From contig JADJBB010000025.1 of NCBI GenBank assembly GCA_016703965.1, forward strand, positions 1,069,501-1,133,500: a stretch of DNA of 64,000 nucleotides, in the 5' to 3' direction. Below are positions 41,919 through 51,253 of this stretch, in pieces. Both the position numbers and the translations under genes were made by a program. The stretch is from Acidobacteriota bacterium. Its GTDB lineage: Bacteria > Acidobacteriota > Blastocatellia > Pyrinomonadales > Pyrinomonadaceae. The first letter of the stretch is position 1. Each line of letters starts with the position of its first letter. The notes beneath the pieces were generated by a model. It was not told where the DNA came from. It was given only the letters and a program-made list of their open reading frames with translations, and did no database searches.

Positions 41919-43232
41919 CTATTTTTCGCTCTGCATCTTCTTCGCAACCTTCTGAACCTGATCTAAAACACGAAGCAAATTGCCGCTCCACAATTTCTCG
42001 ATCTGCTGTTTGGTATAACCGCGGCGGACGAGTTCGAGCGTGACGTTGAATGTCTCAGCCGCACTGTCCCAGCCTTCGACGCCGCCGCCGCCGTCAAAGT
42101 CTGAGCTGATGCCGACGTGGTCGATACCGATCTTCTTTACGAGATAGTCGATGTGGTTGACGAAATCCTTGACGTTAACGTCAGGTGCGGCATCCTTTAG
42201 TCGCTCCTTGACGATCGGGTTGACCTTGGTACGAAACGCCTGAGCTTTCTGCTGATAAGCAGCCCGTTCATCAGCCGGCAACTTCATCGCATCCGCTCGA
42301 TCAAGCATTTTGAAGCCTTCCGCAGCCGCCAGGTCCTTCATGATCTCGGTCGATTTGGCCGCACGCAGTTCGCTCTTCTCTTTGCTAACATAGCTTCGGA
42401 ATGCCACCGCCTGCACAACGCCGCCGTTCTTTCTGATCGCTTCAAGCTGCTCGTCGTCGAGATTGCGGCTGTGATCGCAGAGTGCTCGTGCTCCGGAATG
42501 TGACGCTAGGACTGGTGCACGTGACAACGCTATCGCCTGGAGATTTGACTGCTTCGACGGATGCGAAACATCGATCATTATTCCCCATTTGTTCATCTCG
42601 ACGATCGCTTTCTTGCCAAGGTCGCTAAGACCGTTGTGAAGCCACTTGCCGTCCGCCTCGCCGGTATTCGAATCAGCGAGTTGACTGTGGCCGTTGTGGG
42701 CGAGCGACATATATCGAGCCCCGCGATCGGAAAACATTTTGATCCTACTCAGATCAGTTCCGACCGGATAGGCATTCTCAACCCCGATCATCGCGACAAG
42801 TTTACCGGATTTGACGATGCGGCGAACGTCGTTCGAGGTCAGTGCAAGCTCGATCTTATCCGGAGCGATCTTTTCGGTCAGACGATGGATCGCGTCAAAT
42901 TTGTCGATCGCATTGTCGTAGGCTTTTTTGTATCCATCTTCGGTCAGTTCGCCCTGGCCGGTGTAAACGATCATCCACGAAACGTCGAGCCCGCCCTGCC
43001 GCATCTTAGGCAGGTTGACCTGATTCGGCAGATCCTGCGTATAGTTGACCTTGTCGGTAAAATTGCTTGTGTTTATATCGTTATGCGTGTCGAGCGTGAT
43101 CGCGTCGGCGTGGATCTTCTTTGCCTTCGCGATCAAGGCGGCTTCATCGGCTCCGCTCTGAGCACTAACAGCAACGCCTGACGACGCGATAAAAATGGCT
43201 GCAGCGGCGAGCGCTGCAATTGATCGTTTCAT
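41919..43232 (-). CDS. M19 membrane-type dipeptidase (renal dipeptidase family)
   Basis: From the ATG at 43232, preceded by AGGAG, a 437-residue protein with a signal peptide (MKRSIAALAAAAIFIASSGVAVSA). Zinc-binding and family motifs: ITLDTHNDINT, MIGVENAYPVG, YMSLAHNGHSQLADS, IDVSHPSKQSNLQAI, ASHSGARALCDHSRNLDDEQL and HVGISSDFDGGGGVEGWD. Such enzymes cleave dipeptides in the periplasm. The frame extends 9 residues further upstream, but that would overlap the preceding gene. It follows the unrecognised secreted protein after 23 bp, probably on the same transcript. Confidence 0.93.
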   Translation of the reverse strand: MKRSIAALAAAAIFIASSGVAVSAQSGADEAALIAKAKKIHADAITLDTHNDINTSNFTDKVNYTQDLPNQVNLPKMRQGGLDVSWMIVYTGQGELTEDGYKKAYDNAIDKFDAIHRLTEKIAPDKIELALTSNDVRRIVKSGKLVAMIGVENAYPVGTDLSRIKMFSDRGARYMSLAHNGHSQLADSNTGEADGKWLHNGLSDLGKKAIVEMNKWGIMIDVSHPSKQSNLQAIALSRAPVLASHSGARALCDHSRNLDDEQLEAIRKNGGVVQAVAFRSYVSKEKSELRAAKSTEIMKDLAAAEGFKMLDRADAMKLPADERAAYQQKAQAFRTKVNPIVKERLKDAAPDVNVKDFVNHIDYLVKKIGIDHVGISSDFDGGGGVEGWDSAAETFNVTLELVRRGYTKQQIEKLWSGNLLRVLDQVQKVAKKMQSEK

Positions 43233-43255
43233 ATTTTCTCCTGATCTTCTAAAAA

Positions 43256-44995
43256 TCATTTTACGGGTTTCTCATCCTCGATCTCGGTACACTCTTCGTC
43301 GTCATAGCTGCCGTCCTCGTCCTCATCGTCCTTCGCGCAGATGCCACCCTTACCGTTCCAGGCTCCGAAGTTGAGAACGTACGTGTTCTTATCGCCGATA
43401 TCCATGTCATATTCCTCAAAGACATCGACCTTGCCATTTGGATTTGTGCGCGAAATGACCACATCGTACTTGTCCTCGTCACCGTCGTCGTCCTTGAAAT
43501 ATATCAGGCCTTTATCAGGATCCAGTTTCATTGAGACGGTCTTGCCGGATCTCAGTGTTATGCCGCCGATCTCGAATTCGTAACTTGGCTTATTTTCCCC
43601 GCTGTCGGTCGCTATGTAAAGCGACGGAGTTTCGCCGTCGGCACTCGCCGTAAATGAAAGTTCACGGCCATCCTGACTCACAGTCATATTCAGGCTCTCG
43701 CCTTTATCTACTGATATATCTTCGAATCCGACGACAAACCCCGGGCCATAGACCTGAAGATCGGACATATATTCCGAGTCCGTGCCGTGAACACTTATCT
43801 TGTAGGGCTTCTTGTTGGCTGGGTTCAGCGGAAGAAGATACTCAGGAGCATTGTCGATCTCACCGTCGCCGGCAACAAGGTTCTCAACCGCACCCGGTAT
43901 CTCATTTAACGTCACCTTTTTCACCGGGTCGTAGCCGATACGCTTGCCGTTTGCATCACCGATCATCAGGTCGACGTCGCCTGACGTTGAGATATTGATA
44001 GTATCGGGCTGAGCCTGCTTCCTGGCGCCGGGAACGAACGAGGCATTCATGAATGTCGGTACCCGTGAGCTAAAAACACTCGCTTCCCCATCGGTATCGC
44101 CCTCGTCCTCATCGCAGAACGGACACTCATAGCGAGCTTTTGCGCGGTCCGAAAGCCGCTTCAGCGCAAGCGTGTTAGAAGCCGCATTACCAACGTAATC
44201 GCGTGCAGTTTCGGCAGGATTATTCGCCGTATGATATCGCCACGTTTCCGTTTTTGTATTGATCGTTACGTACTTTGTCTGGCCCGGATAATTATTGTCG
44301 TAGACATGGATCCGGTAAATACCTTCATCATCCATCTCTTCGATCGCGATCGGCAGGATGGAATGGCCGCGAGTATATTTCCCGGCTTCCTTCATCCAAA
44401 CTTCAAGTGTGTAAAGCTCTTTCTTCGTTTCCATCGAGTCCTCGATCATCTGCAGGATCTCGGATGGCTTTTTCTTAAATGTCGGCGTTCGCCAAAGGTA
44501 TGTTTCCTTAAGGAACGTCAGCGTTTGATAGAACGAAACATAATTGCTCGTCAGCTGGTCCTTTTTAAGGTCGAAGAGGTTAACCGCTCCGCGTTGAAAA
44601 TCGGACGGTTTTTTGCGGCCTTTGAACGGCCGGCCGACGAACATTCTTAGGCTCGAAACCGAAAATCCGTCGCAATGACCGCCATTCATTTTCTCGATCG
44701 TCTCTTCGATCCACCGGTCAGCAGTTTCGTAGAGAACGCAATCATTGGAAGTGCTGCCTTCAATGCAAACGTTTTCGGCACCAAATATTCTTATCAGATC
44801 GTCCTCGGTCAGGTCCTCATCAAAATCCGGATTCTTGCCAAAGTTACGGAATCCAAATCCATGTATTTTCGGATCGAACCCGATCGAGGCAATTATCTCG
44901 CCATCTCTGGCGGGTGAATCGTTATTGGCAAGAATAATTGGCGGCAGCAGAAGTAAAAACGCGATCGTGAAGCTAAAAATCCTCGAAAGAGTCAT
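43256..44995 (-). CDS. Secreted protein of unknown function with a possible Cys-His-Asp site
   Basis: A 579-residue protein with a signal peptide (about 23 residues, ending IILA). The N-terminal 300 residues contain GGHCDGFSVSSLRMF (Cys108) and, about 103 residues later, RGHSILPIAIEE (His211) and IHVYDNNYPGQ (Asp233/Asn234). This order and spacing fit a papain-like or transglutaminase-like cysteine hydrolase, but I know no named family for it. Residues about 330-560 are beta-rich and the tail is highly acidic (KDDEDEDGSYDDEECTEIEDE). Start ATG at 44995. The dipeptidase gene follows on the same strand. Confidence 0.6.
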   Translation of the reverse strand: MTLSRIFSFTIAFLLLLPPIILANNDSPARDGEIIASIGFDPKIHGFGFRNFGKNPDFDEDLTEDDLIRIFGAENVCIEGSTSNDCVLYETADRWIEETIEKMNGGHCDGFSVSSLRMFVGRPFKGRKKPSDFQRGAVNLFDLKKDQLTSNYVSFYQTLTFLKETYLWRTPTFKKKPSEILQMIEDSMETKKELYTLEVWMKEAGKYTRGHSILPIAIEEMDDEGIYRIHVYDNNYPGQTKYVTINTKTETWRYHTANNPAETARDYVGNAASNTLALKRLSDRAKARYECPFCDEDEGDTDGEASVFSSRVPTFMNASFVPGARKQAQPDTINISTSGDVDLMIGDANGKRIGYDPVKKVTLNEIPGAVENLVAGDGEIDNAPEYLLPLNPANKKPYKISVHGTDSEYMSDLQVYGPGFVVGFEDISVDKGESLNMTVSQDGRELSFTASADGETPSLYIATDSGENKPSYEFEIGGITLRSGKTVSMKLDPDKGLIYFKDDDGDEDKYDVVISRTNPNGKVDVFEEYDMDIGDKNTYVLNFGAWNGKGGICAKDDEDEDGSYDDEECTEIEDEKPVK

Positions 44996-45196
44996 AGAAA
45001 ATGGGTCCTCTCAGTGTTGATTGGTAAGTCCTGACGCGAGAAATTATAGCAGTAGTACGCCGGAGGGCTAAACCGGGAACGCATATCAGTAAACGGTGTC
45101 GGCATTTTTATGAAACTGGTTTATAATCTTCTCGTTCCACCTGAAAATTTAGAAAGATACCGCCCGTTTGTTACAGAACGCGTTGCCCGAATACTT

Positions 45197-48100
45197 ATGC
45201 AAAAGCACCTTCTATTACTATTTCTCGTCGTTTCAGGTCTTTTCAGCGTGCATTCTCAGACTTCAACGGCCGCTGACGATTACAACAGTATTTTCAAGCC
45301 CGTGAAATGGCGCTCGATCGGACCATTTCGCGGCGGGCGTTCGAATTGCTCAACCGGAGTGATCGGTGACCCCAAAACGTATTACATGGGCACGACGGGC
45401 GGCGGTTTATGGAAAACCGACGATATGGGCATCAGCTGGCGCAATATTTCAGACGGTTTCTTTAAGACCGGAACGGTCGGTGCGATCGCGGTTTCAGAGA
45501 GCGATCCGAATGTAGTCTATGTCGGAATGGGCGAACACGCCGTTCGCGGGGTGATGACGCACAGCGGCGATGGCGTCTATAAATCAACCGACGCCGGGAA
45601 GACCTGGAAAAAGATCGGCCTCGATCTGACGCAGCATATCTCGCGCATTATCGTTCACCCCAAAAATCCGGATGTTGTGTATGTGGCGGCTCAAGGAGCC
45701 TTGTACAGCAAATCTCAGCAACGCGGCCTTTTCAAATCGACGGACGGAGGAAACACTTGGAAAAACACTCTTTTCGTGGATGATAAAACCGGTGCCGTCG
45801 AGCTCTCGATGGATGCCAACAATCCCCGGATAATGTACGCCGCAATGTGGGAACACGGTCGTTTGCCCTGGAAAGTGATCAGCGGCGGCCCCGGCAGCGG
45901 TCTGTATAAATCCACCGACAGCGGCGAAACCTGGGAGAAGATGAAGGAAGGACTTCCTGACGATATGGGTAAGATGTCGATCGCCGTCGCCCGTTCGAAC
46001 TCAGAAAAAGTCTATGCCTTGATCGAAAGCGATTCGAACAAGGATGCCCGCGGGCTTTACGTATCAAACAACGCCGGCAAAAGCTGGAGCCAGGTCACCA
46101 ACGAACCTGAGCTGGTCCAGCGTGCATGGTACTACATCGAGCTTTTCATCGACCCGAAGAACGAGAACACGATCTACGTATTGAGTGCTCCGGCGCTTCG
46201 CTCAAATGACGGCGGCAAAACCTGGGAGAATCTTTCGGGAACTCACGGCGATTATCACGACCTGTGGATCAACCCCGACAACTCAAACAACTTTGTCATA
46301 TCAAACGACGGCGGAGCCGCGATCACTTTCAATAAGGGTAAGAGTTGGAGCACGCAAAGCAACATGCCGACCGCGCAGTTTTACCGCATTAACGTCGATA
46401 ACCAGTTCCCGTACCGCATTTACGGAGGCCAGCAGGATAATACTTCGGTATGTATTGCGAGCCGCGAACTTGGCGGCGGCGGTATTTCGCCAGCGAGTTG
46501 GACCTCGTCGGCGGGCGGCGAAAGTGCTTTTCTCGCGTTTGATCCGGATGATCCGCGATTCGTTCTCGGCGGCAGCTATCAAGGCACCATTGAGGTTCTC
46601 GATGACAAAGCCAGTGCCTCGACCAACATCATGGCGGCTCCGATCCAGTATCTCGGCATGGATGCCAAGGACATGAAGTACCGCTACAACTGGAATGCCC
46701 CGATCGTGTGGGATAAGCATGACAAGTCCTTTTACCACGGCTCACAATACGTTCTGAAAACGACAGACATGGGCAAGACCTGGAAAGAGATCTCACCCGA
46801 CCTGACCCGAAATGAAAAGGAAAAGCAGGGTAAAGGCGGCGGACCGTTCACGAACGAAGCCGTCGGTGCCGAAAATTACGGCACACTGGCTTACATCATG
46901 GTCTCGCCTCTAGAAAAAGGCGTGATCTGGACCGGCAGCGATGATGGCTACGTCCAATTGACCCGTGACGGTGGAGCAACCTGGAAAAACGTAACACCTC
47001 CCGGCCTCGCCGAATGCCTGATAAACGCGATAGAGGTTTCGCCCCATGACAAAGCGACCGCATACATCGCGACAACCCGTTACAAATTCAACGATCACGC
47101 ACCCGGCCTCTATAAGACGACGGATTACGGCGCAACATGGACGAAGATCGATAACGGTATCCCGGGGAATGCCTTTACAAGAGTCGTGAGAGAAGACGAA
47201 GTCCGCCGAGATCTACTCTTCGCAGGAACCGAACTCGGCGTGTTCATCTCCTGGAATGGCGGTCGTGATTGGTCACCCTTTCAGCTGAACTTACCGGTCA
47301 CACCGATCACCGATCTGCGCGTTCATAAAGGCAACCTGATCGCCGCGACCTCGGGCCGGTCATTCTGGATACTCGACGATCTTTCCATGATCCGGCAGTA
47401 CAAGAAAGAGATGCCGGCGTTCTCGTTATACAAGCCCGGCGATGCGTATTTGGTTAACGGCAGCAGCGAACTTAACGGCTCGGACATTGATTTCAACGGA
47501 ACGAATACCTTCCGCGGTGTGAACCCAGCAAATGGCATCGTCCTGTATTACAATCTGCCCGAACTCAAGAAGGATGATATCGTCACTCTCGATGTCACTG
47601 ATGCTGAGGGCAAGCTCGTCCGAACCGTCTCGTCAAAAGCCGATCCCAAATATCGACGCTGGGATGGCGGCCCCGGGCCTGAACCCGTTCTTCCAAAGAA
47701 CAAAGGCCTAAACCGCTTTGTCTGGAATATGCGCTATCCGACGATGCCCGGCGTTCCCGGTGTGTATATCGAAAGCAGCTACAGCGGTCACAAAGCAGCA
47801 CCCGGAAAATATACATTTACGCTAAGGTCAGGTTCGCAAATGCTCACGACAGAAGCCGAGATCCTCGCGAATCCGCTTTACCCGACGACGGCCGCCACAT
47901 ACAAGGAGTATCACCTCGCCATGTCCAGTATGGAAGCAGAACTAACCACAATGCATCGAACCGTTAACAGCCTATACGAAAAGCAAAAGCAGCTCGAAGG
48001 CGTCCTCGCTTCATTGCCCGCTGGCGATAAATATGCCGCAGTCAAACGCGATGGAGAAGCTCTGCTCAAGAAGATGAAGGCGTGGGACGAGGAAATGGTT

Positions 48101-48352
48101 CAGCGCAAATCAAGAGCATACGACGACGTCGAGAATTTCCCGAATAAGTTCACGGCTAACTATCTATTTCTGATAAACCAAACAGAAAGTGATATTCCAC
48201 GCGTAAACCAGCCGAACACCGACCTGCTCAAGAAGCTCACCGCCGAATGGTCGGCTCTCAAAGCAAAGTCGAACGAAATGCTTAACAAGGATATTCCGGC
48301 CCTAAACAAACAACTCTGGGATGCCGGATTTGGGGCGATCTGGAAAGACTAG
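45197..48352 (+). CDS. Secreted BNR/sortilin-like beta-propeller repeat protein
   Basis: From the ATG at 45197 a 1,051-residue protein begins with a signal peptide (MQKHLLLLFLVVSGLFSVHSQ). The frame is open to 45110 without a better start. More than ten Asp-box/BNR-type repeats (e.g. GVYKSTDAGKTWKKIG, GLFKSTDGGNTWKN, VQLTRDGGATWKNVTP) indicate seven- or ten-bladed beta-propellers, like VPS10/sortilin and Sph/xyloglucanase-type proteins. A C-terminal beta-sandwich region (about 790-900) and helical tail (about 900-1,050) follow. The substrate is unknown; binding of extracellular polymer is typical. Ends with a strong terminator. Confidence 0.85.
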   Translation: MQKHLLLLFLVVSGLFSVHSQTSTAADDYNSIFKPVKWRSIGPFRGGRSNCSTGVIGDPKTYYMGTTGGGLWKTDDMGISWRNISDGFFKTGTVGAIAVSESDPNVVYVGMGEHAVRGVMTHSGDGVYKSTDAGKTWKKIGLDLTQHISRIIVHPKNPDVVYVAAQGALYSKSQQRGLFKSTDGGNTWKNTLFVDDKTGAVELSMDANNPRIMYAAMWEHGRLPWKVISGGPGSGLYKSTDSGETWEKMKEGLPDDMGKMSIAVARSNSEKVYALIESDSNKDARGLYVSNNAGKSWSQVTNEPELVQRAWYYIELFIDPKNENTIYVLSAPALRSNDGGKTWENLSGTHGDYHDLWINPDNSNNFVISNDGGAAITFNKGKSWSTQSNMPTAQFYRINVDNQFPYRIYGGQQDNTSVCIASRELGGGGISPASWTSSAGGESAFLAFDPDDPRFVLGGSYQGTIEVLDDKASASTNIMAAPIQYLGMDAKDMKYRYNWNAPIVWDKHDKSFYHGSQYVLKTTDMGKTWKEISPDLTRNEKEKQGKGGGPFTNEAVGAENYGTLAYIMVSPLEKGVIWTGSDDGYVQLTRDGGATWKNVTPPGLAECLINAIEVSPHDKATAYIATTRYKFNDHAPGLYKTTDYGATWTKIDNGIPGNAFTRVVREDEVRRDLLFAGTELGVFISWNGGRDWSPFQLNLPVTPITDLRVHKGNLIAATSGRSFWILDDLSMIRQYKKEMPAFSLYKPGDAYLVNGSSELNGSDIDFNGTNTFRGVNPANGIVLYYNLPELKKDDIVTLDVTDAEGKLVRTVSSKADPKYRRWDGGPGPEPVLPKNKGLNRFVWNMRYPTMPGVPGVYIESSYSGHKAAPGKYTFTLRSGSQMLTTEAEILANPLYPTTAATYKEYHLAMSSMEAELTTMHRTVNSLYEKQKQLEGVLASLPAGDKYAAVKRDGEALLKKMKAWDEEMVQRKSRAYDDVENFPNKFTANYLFLINQTESDIPRVNQPNTDLLKKLTAEWSALKAKSNEMLNKDIPALNKQLWDAGFGAIWKD

Positions 48353-48376
48353 CCGATAACTGATCCCATAAATTCA

Positions 48377-48415
48377 GGCCACCCGACGGCTAGGGCGTCG
48401 GGTGGCCTTTTGTTT
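48377..48415. terminator. Intrinsic terminator after the BNR protein gene
   Basis: A 12-bp perfect stem GGCCACCCGACG/CGTCGGGTGGCC with a seven-base loop is followed by TTTTGTTTT on the plus strand. It lies between the convergent BNR and GH3 genes. Confidence 0.92.
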
Positions 48416-48436
48416 TAATATCGAGTCGAGCATGTT

Positions 48437-51106
48437 CTACTTTTCCGGTAATTCGATCGCCTTGCCAGTAACGGTAAACTTCCCTGACACTGTTCCCGTC
48501 GTTCGGGCATCAGCATTTCCGGCCGATCCGGGCTGTTTGCCTCCAATGCTGATCTCAAAATCACCGGGTTCGATGATGCGTCTTCCTGCATTGTCGATCA
48601 AAGACATTTGTCTGGGCGTAAGCGTGAATGAAACTGTTCGCTTCTCACCCGAGCGAAGGCCGATCCTGGAAAAGCCCGCGAGAGAACGTATCGGAACCGG
48701 AACCGATGCCCCCCGATCGGTAATGTAAAGCTGCACCACTTCGTCGCCTGCGATCGTACTAGTATTTTGCACGACCGCGCTAACGCTGACATTCGAACCG
48801 GCTTTCAACGATTTCGTCACTTTCAGATCGCTGTAGGCGAACTTCGAATAGCTCAAACCGTAACCGAATGGGTAGAGTGGCTCGCCGCGAAAATACCGAT
48901 ATGTGTGACCTTCCATTTTATAGTCATCGAACGGCGGGAGTTGGTCAACCGACTTATAAAATGTGACCGGAAGCCGTCCGGCGGGATTATAGTCGCCAAA
49001 GAGAACATCGGCGATCGCCGTTCCTCCAAATTGTCCGGGATACCACGTTTGAAGTATCGCCGGTGTATTCTCGCTCGACCAATTTACTGCGATCGCACTA
49101 CCTCCCATTAGAACGAGAACAACCGGCTTTCCGAGGGCTTGAATGTCTTTGATGAGCTGTTCCTGCGGCTTCGGCAAAACAATATCCGTACGGTCGCCGC
49201 CCTTGAATCCTTCGATATTCACGTCCATTTCCTCGCCTTCGATCGATGGCGAAAGCCCCATCACCATAACAACGGCATCTGACTGTTTTGCCTTTTCCAT
49301 CGCGTCAGCCCGAAGCTGTGCCTGCTTTGCCGGAGCCGCCCAGACGAGCTTAGCCGAAGCGAAATGATTCGCGTTTTCCTGATACTCAATTCGAACGTCA
49401 TAGCTGCGTCCAGCGGTAAAATCAAAGTTTTTGAGTACGTTACGAGTCCGCTTGTTTGTCGTCTCTTCTATATACAAGGAACCGTCGATATACATTCGGA
49501 CCGGTCCGTTGCTCCGCCATCCCAGAGTGTATTTACCGGACTGCGTCGCGGTCAGCTTGCCGGTCCACCGAACTGAGAAATTGTCCTCGCTGACCTCCTG
49601 TGCGGGGCTCTGAGCTGCCCAGTTAAAGTCGATCTTAGCATCTGTCCTGACCAATGCCGGCTCACCCTTTAATTCGGCATTGTTGTAATACTCTGCCTTC
49701 AGGCCAGGAATCGAACCGTTGGAAAGTGCTGATTCCTCGATAGGTTGAAAGATCACACCGGTTGGAAACATTCCCTCGGAATACAACACCTTGGTCTGCG
49801 GCGAAATCTTATTCTTAATGCCGTCGAGAGCCGTGTATGAAACTGAAGGCTGCCCGTTGTAATTGCCAAGTAAAACGTCTTTGTCGTTCGCGTTTGGCCC
49901 GATCACGGCGATGGTTTTTATATCTTTCTTCAACGGTAAGGTATTGTTCTCATTCTTCAAGAGAACGATCGATTCTCTTGCGGCCTGTAACGACAGTGCA
50001 TGATGTGCCGCGGTGTCGTTTTGCGAGAACGCGATCTGTGCATATTTCACCATCTCGGGCGGGTCGAACATTCCGAGCTGAAAACGCATTCGCATGAGGT
50101 TTTTGACCGAGACATCGACCTCTGCCTCGGTTATAAGGCCGGATCTAACCGCCTTTACGAGAGATCTGTACTCATTGCCGCACGAAAGATCCGTTGCTCC
50201 CTTTACTCCGAGAGCCGACGCCTCTTCAACGGTGGGAACATATTTGTGCCGGATATAGATATCGTCGATCGCACCGCAATCAGAGACGACATGGCCCTTG
50301 AATTTCCATTCTTTCAGCAGGATGTCTCGCAGCTTATCGCTCGCACAGGCGGGTTGTCCATTCAGCCGATTGTACGCACACATAATGCCAGCAACTTTGG
50401 CCTGGGTTACTAGTTCTCGGAAAGCTGGAAGGTAGGTTTCACGCAGATCACGTTCGCTCGCGATCGCGTCAAACGTGTGCCGATCAGGCTCAGGACCACT
50501 GTGAACCGCATAATGCTTGGCAGTCGCGATCACCTTGTAGTATTTTGGATCACTTCCCTGCAGGCCTCTAACAAACGCAGTTCCGAGTTTACCCGTCAGA
50601 AACGGATCCTCGCCCCATGTCTCCTGTCCGCGTCCCCAGCGAGGATCCCGAAAAATGTTAATATTCGGACTCCAGAATGTCAGACCATTGTAGCGGCCAA
50701 AATCGTTATTCCTGACAGCTTCGTGGTGTTTCGCCCTAGCTTCAGTGGAAACGACATCGGCAACATCGTATATTAGTTTTTCATTCCAAGTCGCCGCCAA
50801 TCCGATGGCTTGTGGAAAAACTGTCGCAATGCCGGCACGAGCTACTCCGTGCAGCGCTTCATTCCACCATTCGTAAGCCGGTATGCCGAGACGTTCGATT
50901 GCCGGTGCGTTGTTCACCATTTGCGAGGACTTCTCCTCGAGCGTCATACGCGAAACCAGATCATCAACCCGCTTTTCAAGCGGCTGTTTTGGATCCTTGT
51001 AGAGCGGGGCAGAACTCTGGCTAAGCAGAGGAGTTATTTGGAAAACCAAACAGCTTATTACGGCCCACAAAATCGAAATGCGACGCCCACTTTTCATAAT
51101 CTTCAT
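48437..51106 (-). CDS. Glycoside hydrolase family 3 enzyme with PA14 and fibronectin-III domains
   Basis: An 889-residue secreted enzyme with a signal peptide (about 29 residues). The GH3 N-terminal domain has NEALHGVARAG, RDPRWGRGQETWGEDPFL, AKHYAVHSGPE and GHVVSDCGAID with the nucleophile Asp276. Residues about 460-600 form a PA14 insertion (GLKAEYYNNAELKGEP, GKYTLGWRSNGPVRMYIDG) within the C-terminal domain, and residues about 800-885 are a fibronectin-III-like module (VSVSAVVQNTSTIAGDEVVQLYI). The subfamily resembles beta-xylosidase/arabinosidase or beta-glucosidase; substrate is not certain. Confidence 0.93.
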   Translation of the reverse strand: MKIMKSGRRISILWAVISCLVFQITPLLSQSSAPLYKDPKQPLEKRVDDLVSRMTLEEKSSQMVNNAPAIERLGIPAYEWWNEALHGVARAGIATVFPQAIGLAATWNEKLIYDVADVVSTEARAKHHEAVRNNDFGRYNGLTFWSPNINIFRDPRWGRGQETWGEDPFLTGKLGTAFVRGLQGSDPKYYKVIATAKHYAVHSGPEPDRHTFDAIASERDLRETYLPAFRELVTQAKVAGIMCAYNRLNGQPACASDKLRDILLKEWKFKGHVVSDCGAIDDIYIRHKYVPTVEEASALGVKGATDLSCGNEYRSLVKAVRSGLITEAEVDVSVKNLMRMRFQLGMFDPPEMVKYAQIAFSQNDTAAHHALSLQAARESIVLLKNENNTLPLKKDIKTIAVIGPNANDKDVLLGNYNGQPSVSYTALDGIKNKISPQTKVLYSEGMFPTGVIFQPIEESALSNGSIPGLKAEYYNNAELKGEPALVRTDAKIDFNWAAQSPAQEVSEDNFSVRWTGKLTATQSGKYTLGWRSNGPVRMYIDGSLYIEETTNKRTRNVLKNFDFTAGRSYDVRIEYQENANHFASAKLVWAAPAKQAQLRADAMEKAKQSDAVVMVMGLSPSIEGEEMDVNIEGFKGGDRTDIVLPKPQEQLIKDIQALGKPVVLVLMGGSAIAVNWSSENTPAILQTWYPGQFGGTAIADVLFGDYNPAGRLPVTFYKSVDQLPPFDDYKMEGHTYRYFRGEPLYPFGYGLSYSKFAYSDLKVTKSLKAGSNVSVSAVVQNTSTIAGDEVVQLYITDRGASVPVPIRSLAGFSRIGLRSGEKRTVSFTLTPRQMSLIDNAGRRIIEPGDFEISIGGKQPGSAGNADARTTGTVSGKFTVTGKAIELPEK

Positions 51107-51203
51107 AGTTCACATAACTGCTGCGATCGTCGAGGGTTGGATACCTATGTTACGGTTAGTTTCGCTAAAAACAAAGAGCTCTAAACGTCTAGGGAGTTTA
51201 TAA

Positions 51204-51233
51204 AAAAAGGCGGGCCGTAGGGCCCGCCTTTTT
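51204..51233. terminator. Intrinsic terminator after the giant gene
   Basis: AAAAAGGCGGGCC/GGCCCGCCTTTTT with a GTAG loop, downstream of the 11-kb gene on the minus strand and upstream of the GH3 start. Confidence 0.92.
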
Positions 51234-51253
51234 AGTTGTGATCGGTTGATCGC

